DNA of 11,070 bases from contig DASSJI010000254.1 of the NCBI GenBank assembly GCA_035691285.1, positions 1 to 11,070 of the forward strand, in the 5' to 3' direction. Position 1 is the first letter of the stretch, and the number at the start of each line of letters is the position of its first letter. The stretch comes from DATFEN01 sp035691285 (GTDB lineage Bacteria; Acidobacteriota; Vicinamibacteria; Fen-336). The notes beneath the pieces were generated by a model, which saw only the letters and a program-made list of their open reading frames with translations, made no database searches and was not told the DNA's origin. This document shows, piece by piece, positions 6,569 through 11,070 of this stretch. The translations under genes and the position numbers were made by a program.

Positions 6569-6573
6569 CTCCT
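6569..6573 (-). promoter_or_regulatory. Ribosome-binding site fixing the TPR gene start
   Basis: AGGAG on the minus strand, 8 bases before GTG 6560. This spacing supports the GTG over the longer in-frame start at 6635. Confidence 0.7.
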
Positions 6574-6618
6574 GGAACCCCCAAACGCAACAGTCTAACC
6601 GACACGAAGGCCTGGTCT

Positions 6619-7167
6619 TCAACGGCCCTTGCCAATCACGATCTCGACGCGCCGATTCTTTTGCCGGGCCTCGGGATCGTCGGCCCCGTTCGGCTTCGTG
6701 TTCGGTGCCACAGGCTGCGTTTCTCCGAATCCCCTCGCCGCGAACTCGACGCCGCCGAGACCGTGGCGGACGAACCACTGGCGCACCGATTCCGCGCGAC
6801 GTTCCGACAACCCCTGGTTGTACGCATCGTCTCCCTTGCTGTCGGTGTGACCTTCGATGCGGACGGCTCCCGCCGCCCTCTCCCGGATGAAGGCCGCCGC
6901 CTTCGCGAGGGTGTCCTCGGCCTTGGGCAGGAGCGTCGCCTTGTCGAAGTCGAAGAGGACGTCCGCGGCCAGCTCGATGCGCACTTCGGTGTCGCTCTCC
7001 TTCACCTTAAGGTCGGCAACCCTGCCGCCGAAGTCCTCCACCTTGAAGACGATGTCCAGGACCTTCAGCTTCGCGCCGGCGGGAAGGTCCTGATCCTGGG
7101 CTCCGACTGCGGCGGCCGCCAGCATGAAGAGCATCGGCGGCGTGACCTTCCGGGTTGGCCGCTTCAT
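6619..7167 (-). CDS. OmpA-family peptidoglycan-binding protein
   Basis: This 182-aa protein has a short signal peptide (residues 1-23, MKRPTRKVTPPMLFMLAAAA then AVGA before QDQ). A ~40-residue linker-like region follows (KVLDIVFKVEDFGGRVADLKV), then a complete OmpA C-terminal domain from about residue 64. It begins VLFDFDKATLLPKAEDTL and continues IEGHTDSKGDDAYNQGLSERRAESVRQWF. Asp109 and Arg124 stand where OmpA uses Asp271 and Arg286 to bind diaminopimelate of peptidoglycan. It ends GFGETQPVAPNT and NRRVEIVI. The protein should be periplasmic or outer-membrane associated and anchor to the cell wall; there is no beta-barrel domain. It begins 11 bp after the lipoprotein stop, so the two form an operon, and the lipoprotein may tether it to a membrane. 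The much longer frame reaching 7674 is a shadow of the lipoprotein gene. Confidence 0.9.
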   Translation of the reverse strand: MKRPTRKVTPPMLFMLAAAAVGAQDQDLPAGAKLKVLDIVFKVEDFGGRVADLKVKESDTEVRIELAADVLFDFDKATLLPKAEDTLAKAAAFIRERAAGAVRIEGHTDSKGDDAYNQGLSERRAESVRQWFVRHGLGGVEFAARGFGETQPVAPNTKPNGADDPEARQKNRRVEIVIGKGR

Positions 7168-7178
7168 GCCTGACCCGG

Positions 7179-7727
7179 TCAACGGCTCAGAGGCACGTCG
7201 TCCATCGGCGAGAAGGTCGGGATCACGACCGAGATCCTTTCCACGTCGTCCGGTGGCGCAGGGAACTTCGCCCAGTGATTGGCGCGCCGGCCCTTCGCGA
7301 CCGCCCCGTACTGACTGCAGACGCACTGGCCCGCGCTGTCCCGGGCGACGAAATACTTCTTCTTGCCGACGGGGTCGATCAAGTGAACGCCCCCGACCGC
7401 GTAGGTCGCGTTCATGTCCAACAGTTCCGTGACGTCGGCGACCTGTAGATCGCGGTCCGAGTCGTTGATCACCGCGAACTTGAGGTTGACCGTCCCACCG
7501 CTGGCGCGCTTGAGCTCCGTGACCTCGACGCGGACGCCCGCGCTCTTGCCGTCCGCGGTGGCGATCGGCGCCGGCCCGGCTGGCACCGCGGCTCGCGCGT
7601 CCGGCGACGGGGCCGCCGTGGCCGGAGGGGACGCGACAGGCTGCGGCGTCGCCGCCGGCTTCTCCCTCGAACACCCGATCGCTGCAACGAGCAGCACGGC
7701 GCAGGACAGCGGAAGCGTCGACCTCAT
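7179..7727 (-). CDS. Lipoprotein with Ig-like/DUF4352-like domain
   Basis: This 182-aa protein has a lipoprotein signal peptide, LLVAAIGC, with the lipidated Cys19 and cleavage before it. A ~40-residue Pro/Ala-rich linker (AATPQPVASPPATAAPSPD region) follows, then a ~120-residue beta-rich domain starting GVRVEVTELKRASGGTVNLKFAVINDSD. That segment has the hydrophobic alternation of immunoglobulin-like extracellular domains that describe 'free vs constrained' protein interactions (DUF4352 style). Two nearby Cys in CVC (about residues 138-140) could form a disulfide or bind metal. I do not recognise a specific family. The ribosome-binding site GGGAGG lies just before ATG 7727. It is the first gene of the probable lipoprotein-OmpA-TPR unit, and a partnership with the OmpA protein in linking membrane and cell wall is an inference from order alone. 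Confidence 0.78.
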   Translation of the reverse strand: MRSTLPLSCAVLLVAAIGCSREKPAATPQPVASPPATAAPSPDARAAVPAGPAPIATADGKSAGVRVEVTELKRASGGTVNLKFAVINDSDRDLQVADVTELLDMNATYAVGGVHLIDPVGKKKYFVARDSAGQCVCSQYGAVAKGRRANHWAKFPAPPDDVERISVVIPTFSPMDDVPLSR

Positions 7728-7766
7728 GGGCCCTCCCGTGTGACTTCGTTCGGCGTGTGACCTACG

Positions 7767-7795
7767 ACCGTAGTCGGCCGCGCGTCGGGCGTCAA
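7767..7795 (-). promoter_or_regulatory. Probable promoter of the lipoprotein/OmpA unit
   Basis: TTGACG (7795-7790, five of six) and TACGGT (7772-7767, three of six) are separated by 17 bp, giving a ~33-nt leader before ATG 7727. An inverted repeat CTACG-AC-CGTAG (7762-7773) covers the -10 box and could be an operator half-site pair. The -35 is good; the -10 is weak. Confidence 0.5.
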
Positions 7796-7821
7796 GCGGT
7801 CCGCGTAGGCTGGCAACTCAG

Positions 7822-7840
7822 GGCTCTCTCATCTAGAGCC
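7822..7840 (-). terminator. Weak stem-loop at the end of aroF
   Basis: GGCTCT and AGAGCC form a 6-bp stem with a 7-nt loop that overlaps the aroF stop codon. No T-run follows on the minus strand, so this is at best a weak terminator or mRNA-end stabiliser. Confidence 0.25.
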
Positions 7841-8846
7841 GCCTTCCGATCACCGGCGCGATCTGGCGCAGCTCGCCCATCAGCTCGCCGAACATCGCCG
7901 GCGTGAGCGACTGCGGGCCGTCGGACAGCGCACGGTCGGGATCGTGGTGCACCTCGATCAGGAGCCCGTCGGCGCCCACCGCGGCCGCGGCCCGCGACAG
8001 CGGCGCCACTTTCTCGCGCCGGCCGGTGCCGTGGGAGGGGTCGACCAGGATCGGCAGATGGCTGATCTTCTTGACCGCGGGCACGACCGCCAGGTCCAGG
8101 GTGTTGCGGGAGAAGTCCGAGAACGTCCTCACCCCGCGCTCGCACAGGATGACCTCGTAGTTGCCCTCGGCCAGGATGTACTCGGCCGACATCAGGAACT
8201 CCTCGAGGGTCGCGGACATGCCGCGCTTCAGCAGCACGGGCTTGCGGGCCTTGCCGGCGCGCCTCAGCAGCGAGAAGTTCTGCATGTTGCGGGCGCCGAT
8301 CTGGATCGCGTCGGCGTGCTTCTCCACGAGGTCGACGCCCTCGACGTCGACCGCCTCGGTCACCACCGGCAGGCCGGTCTCCTCGCGGGCGGCGGAGAGG
8401 ATCCGGAGCCCTTCCTCGCCGAGCCCCTGGAACGAGTACGGGCTCGTGCGCGGCTTGAACGCGCCGCCGCGCAGCAGGTGGGCGCCCGCTTGCTTCACGG
8501 CCCGGGCGACGGTGAGGGTCTGCTCGAGGGACTCGACGGCGCACGGCCCTGCCGCCACCACCAGGGCGGAGCCCCCCACCACGACGCCGCCCACCGAGAC
8601 CTGCGTGGCCTCGCGCTTGACCTCGCGGGAGACCAGCTTGTAGGCGTGGGTGACCGGGATCACCTCGAGCACGCCGGGCAGGCTCTCGAAGACCGGGGCC
8701 TCGACCGCGCCCTTGTTGCCGGTGACGCCGATGGCGGTCCGCTGGGAGCCTGGGATCGGGTGCGCCTTGTAGCCGCGCGCCTCGACGGCCCGCACGACGC
8801 CCTGGATCTCCTCCGGCGTCGCGTCCTTGCGCATCACGACGAGCAT
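7833..8846 (-). CDS. aroF: 3-deoxy-7-phosphoheptulonate (DAHP) synthase, type I-beta
   Basis: This 337-aa cytoplasmic enzyme makes DAHP from phosphoenolpyruvate and erythrose-4-phosphate, the first step of the shikimate pathway. The N-terminal ~70 residues (MLVVMRKDATPEEIQGVVRAV onward) form the ferredoxin-like regulatory domain of the Thermotoga type, which mediates Tyr/Phe feedback in that enzyme. The catalytic TIM barrel follows: AGPCAVES (99-106), LLRGGAFKPRTSPYSFQGLG (124-143), ARNMQNF, LLKRGM and DPSHGTGRR (269-277). The four metal ligands are all present and fall at the same residue numbers as in the Thermotoga enzyme: Cys102, His272, Glu298 and Asp309. Length is full. It begins 24 bp after the permease gene, so they are probably cotranscribed. 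ATG 8846 lacks a strong ribosome-binding site but begins exactly at the first strand. Function is secure; feedback inhibitor is inferred. Confidence 0.95.
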   Translation of the reverse strand: MLVVMRKDATPEEIQGVVRAVEARGYKAHPIPGSQRTAIGVTGNKGAVEAPVFESLPGVLEVIPVTHAYKLVSREVKREATQVSVGGVVVGGSALVVAAGPCAVESLEQTLTVARAVKQAGAHLLRGGAFKPRTSPYSFQGLGEEGLRILSAAREETGLPVVTEAVDVEGVDLVEKHADAIQIGARNMQNFSLLRRAGKARKPVLLKRGMSATLEEFLMSAEYILAEGNYEVILCERGVRTFSDFSRNTLDLAVVPAVKKISHLPILVDPSHGTGRREKVAPLSRAAAAVGADGLLIEVHHDPDRALSDGPQSLTPAMFGELMGELRQIAPVIGRRL

Positions 8847-8870
8847 GGGCGGAACCCGGGAGCGCGGAAG

Positions 8871-10379
8871 CTAGGCGGCGATCCGGCTGCGGCGCGCGCT
8901 GTACACGAAGTAGATGAAGAGCCCGGCGGCCAGCCACAGGCCGAAGCGGATCCAGGTCAGCCGCGGCAGCCCGAGCATCAGCACGACGCACATCACGATG
9001 CCCAGCAGCGGCGTGACGGGCGAGAAAGGCACCCGGAACTTGCGCGGCCGATCGGGCTCCCGCTTGCGCAGGATCAGGATGCCGATGCACACGAGCGCGA
9101 AGGCGAACAGCGTGCCGATGTTGGTGAGCTGCACGATCTCGTCGATGTTGGCGATCGCCGAGAAGAAGGCCACGAACACGCCGGTCAGGATGGTGGTGAC
9201 GTGCGGGGTCCGGTAGCGCGGATGCACCTTGGCGAACCAGGACGGGAGCAGCCCGTCGCGGGCCATCGCCATCAGGATGCGCGGCTGGCCGAGCTGGAAC
9301 ACGAGCAGCACCGCCGTCATCGCCACCACCGCGCCGAAGGCCAGGAGCCCCGCGGCCCAGTCCTGCTTCACGTACGAGAACGCCATCGCGAGCGGGTCGG
9401 CGGCGCCCACCAGCATCGTGTAAGGGATCATCCCGGTCAGGACCAGGGCGGCGCCGATGTACAGGACGGTGCAGATCAGCAGCGAGCCGATGATGCCCCG
9501 GGGCATGTCGCGGCCCGGGTCCACGCACTCCTCGGCGGCGGTGGAGATCGCGTCGAAGCCGATGTACGCGAAGAAGATCAGCGAGGCGCCCGTCCAGACG
9601 CCGTGCAGCCCTCCCGGGAAGAAGGGCTGCCAGTTGGCGGGCTTCACGTAGAAGGCGCCCACGCCGACGAAGAAGAGCAGCGTCGCCACCTTCAGCACCA
9701 CGACGACGTTGTTGAACCGCGCCGATTCCTTGACGCCGCGCACGAGCAGCCACGTGATGAAGGCGGTGATCGAGACCGCGAGCAGGTTGCAGACGATGGG
9801 AATGCCCGCGACCACGGGGTGGTTGAGGTGCGCCTGGTAGGCGATGCTCATCTCGGGGCCGAGGGAGCCCTCCCCCGCGGCGGCCACCGCCTTCGCGGCG
9901 AGCAGCGTGGAGCGGTAGTCGGTGCACATCCAGGCGGGAATCTCGAGCCCCAGGCCGAGCATGAGCTGGCGGAAGTACGCCGCCCAGGAGATCGCCACGG
10001 CGATGTTGCCCACGGCGTACTCGAGGATCAGGTCCCAGCCGATGATCCAGGCGACGAGCTCGCCGAGCGTGGCGTAGCTGTACGTGTAGGCGGAGCCCGC
10101 CACCGGCACCAGGCTCGCGAACTCCGCGTAGCAGAGGGCGCAGAAGGCGCAGGCGAGCGCCGTGAGGATGATCGAGACGGCGACGCCCGGCCCGGCCGGC
10201 GGTGCGCCGGTGCCTCCCGAGGTCGCGCTCCCGAGGGTAGCGAAGATGCCGGCGCCGATGATCGCACCCACGCCGAGGGCGACGAGGTCCACCGTCGTAA
10301 GGGCCTTCTTGAGGCCGTGTTCGGTGTCGCCCCCCTCGGCGATGAGGGCGTCGAGCGGTTTGCGACTGAACATGGACAT
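8871..10379 (-). CDS. APC-superfamily amino-acid permease (CAT type)
   Basis: This 502-aa integral inner-membrane protein has about 12 hydrophobic segments. TM1 carries VALGVGAIIGAGIFATLG (about 34-51), the APC motif that binds the substrate's carboxyl and amino groups. SLIFFAYIGFDAISTAAEE with DPGRDMPRGI next to it is the hallmark of the cationic-amino-acid transporter (CAT, TC 2.A.3.3) branch. The C-terminal TM segments and a basic tail (YSARRSRIAA) complete it. ATG 10379 is chosen because AGGAG (10393-10389) lies 9 bases upstream; the ATG six bases further in is less well spaced. Bacterial members take up various amino acids, so cationic specificity should not be assumed. The position just before aroF suggests aromatic amino acids as one candidate, but nothing in the sequence proves it. 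Confidence 0.9.
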   Translation of the reverse strand: MSMFSRKPLDALIAEGGDTEHGLKKALTTVDLVALGVGAIIGAGIFATLGSATSGGTGAPPAGPGVAVSIILTALACAFCALCYAEFASLVPVAGSAYTYSYATLGELVAWIIGWDLILEYAVGNIAVAISWAAYFRQLMLGLGLEIPAWMCTDYRSTLLAAKAVAAAGEGSLGPEMSIAYQAHLNHPVVAGIPIVCNLLAVSITAFITWLLVRGVKESARFNNVVVVLKVATLLFFVGVGAFYVKPANWQPFFPGGLHGVWTGASLIFFAYIGFDAISTAAEECVDPGRDMPRGIIGSLLICTVLYIGAALVLTGMIPYTMLVGAADPLAMAFSYVKQDWAAGLLAFGAVVAMTAVLLVFQLGQPRILMAMARDGLLPSWFAKVHPRYRTPHVTTILTGVFVAFFSAIANIDEIVQLTNIGTLFAFALVCIGILILRKREPDRPRKFRVPFSPVTPLLGIVMCVVLMLGLPRLTWIRFGLWLAAGLFIYFVYSARRSRIAA

Positions 10380-10424
10380 CGGGAGCCGCTCCTTCCGAGG
10401 GGTCTGGCCGGCGATCAGCGCGAA

Positions 10425-10453
10425 AGGATAGGCCGCGCCCGCACGTCGCGCAA
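10425..10453 (-). promoter_or_regulatory. Possible promoter of the permease-aroF unit
   Basis: TTGCGC (10453-10448) and TATCCT (10430-10425, four of six) are separated by exactly 17 bp and would give a ~40-nt leader before ATG 10379. The -35 matches consensus only in TTG. This lies in the 114-bp gap after the PD40 gene, where a new promoter is expected. Confidence 0.4.
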
Positions 10454-10493
10454 CCGGCCGGAGCTGCCTCGGCGACGGTCTGGAAGGGGCGGT

Positions 10494-11070
10494 CTACCTG
10501 CCCAGACCCGCCGCCCAGTTGAAGACGACCGAGAGCGGGACCGCGGAGCTCTTGGTGACGGGAGCGTTCACCAGGAAGCGTTCGCCGTCGGCCGACACGT
10601 CCCAGGCTTCCGCGAGACCCGTCCCCTCCGGCAGCCGGAAGAGCTGCCTGGGCGTGCCCGGACGCAGGCCGCGGCTCGTGTCCACTTCGACTGCCATCAC
10701 CGTTCCGTCAAAGGCCGCATACAGGATCTCGCGACCGTTCCTCGACCATTTCGCGCCCAGGCCACCGGCGTTCGAGATCTGCACCCGGTTCTGCCCGTCG
10801 GGGAACGAAACGACGTAGACCTCGCGGCGGCCAGACTCGTCGGTGTCGTAGGCCAGCCAGCGCCCGTCCGAGGACAGCCGCCCCCCGCCCAGGAGGCCCG
10901 GCACCGTCGGGACGACGACGAACGGCTTGCGATCGCCCGACAGCGGGATCGTCGAGAGCTGGATCAGGCGGTTGCCGCCGCCCTCGCGGTCGAAGATCGT
11001 CAGGAAGCGGCCATCGCGCGACCAGTCGACCGGAATCCTCTGCCTGTCCTCGTCGGTGACCGCCTCCTCC
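10494..11070 (-). CDS. PD40/TolB-like beta-propeller protein, C-terminal part (5' end outside window)
   Basis: The frame is open from the right edge to TAG 10496-10494, giving about 191 residues. It contains successive PD40-type propeller blades: VDWSRDGRFLTIFD, RLSSDGRWLAYDTDESGRREVYVVSFP, KWSRNGREILYAAFDGTVMAVEV and VSADGERFLVNAP, ending VVFNWAAGL. This blade style and the closing NW-AGL are characteristic of large proteins abundant in Acidobacteriota, where such a propeller is commonly fused C-terminal to a Ser/Thr protein kinase and, in some, a transmembrane helix. Any such kinase domain would lie beyond the window, so this part alone shows only the propeller, probably a periplasmic or extracytoplasmic ligand/protein-binding module. 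A GTG at 10904 could be mistaken for a start, but blade sequence continues upstream of it. Confidence 0.85.
   Translation of the reverse strand, partial: EEAVTDEDRQRIPVDWSRDGRFLTIFDREGGGNRLIQLSTIPLSGDRKPFVVVPTVPGLLGGGRLSSDGRWLAYDTDESGRREVYVVSFPDGQNRVQISNAGGLGAKWSRNGREILYAAFDGTVMAVEVDTSRGLRPGTPRQLFRLPEGTGLAEAWDVSADGERFLVNAPVTKSSAVPLSVVFNWAAGLGR

Noticed and set aside
6619..7674. OmpA protein extended to 351 codons
   Set aside because: The extension is the lipoprotein gene read out of frame; ATG 7167 leads directly into a signal peptide.
7792..9927. 711-codon open frame on the minus strand
   Set aside because: Out-of-frame shadow of aroF and the permease; both real genes have complete motifs in another frame.

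Overview
This window is GC-rich bacterial chromosome with densely packed genes and no phage, transposon or CRISPR structure. Several features suggest a soil-type, environmental Gram-negative lineage, most likely Acidobacteriota. The C-terminal PD40 beta-propeller at the right edge is of the kind often fused to Ser/Thr kinases in that phylum. There is also a DUF4388 (PATAN) protein, an OmpA-type peptidoglycan-binding protein and a GAF-only protein. This placement is inferred from protein style and not from a phylogenetic marker; Myxococcota or another high-GC Gram-negative phylum cannot be excluded.

Left end (1-819): the tail of a MazE-type antitoxin overlaps a MazF/PemK-type toxin whose last ~20 codons appear frameshifted. 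Next come two serine tRNA genes arranged back to back: tRNA-Ser(GCU) on the minus strand and tRNA-Ser(UGA) on the plus strand. Both encode CCA.

Left centre (829-3433): a two-GAF sensory protein starts only nine bases after the tRNA-Ser(UGA) CCA end. It converges, through a shared CTAG stop, on a minus-strand pair: a PfkB sugar kinase (KDG kinase type) translationally coupled by TGATG to a small macro-domain-like protein.

Centre (3434-5268): a compact divergent control region holds two good sigma70-type promoters. A perfect 16-bp palindrome lies in the spacer of the kinase promoter. The plus-strand promoter drives an HNH endonuclease and probably the DUF4388/TPR protein behind it. A strong GC stem-loop separates these from the next, convergent, gene.

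Right centre (5286-7795): a minus-strand envelope cluster encodes, in transcription order, a lipoprotein, an OmpA C-domain protein and an exported TPR protein. A plausible promoter precedes the lipoprotein gene.

Right end (7833-11070): a CAT-type amino-acid permease lies 24 bp upstream of a type I-beta DAHP synthase (aroF) with all four metal ligands present. Beyond the permease promoter is the 3' end of a PD40 beta-propeller gene that runs off the window. Most of the window is ordinary housekeeping or accessory sequence. The points most worth a second look are the palindrome-containing divergent promoter, the kinase/macro-like pair, the tRNA/GAF junction and the mazF frameshift.
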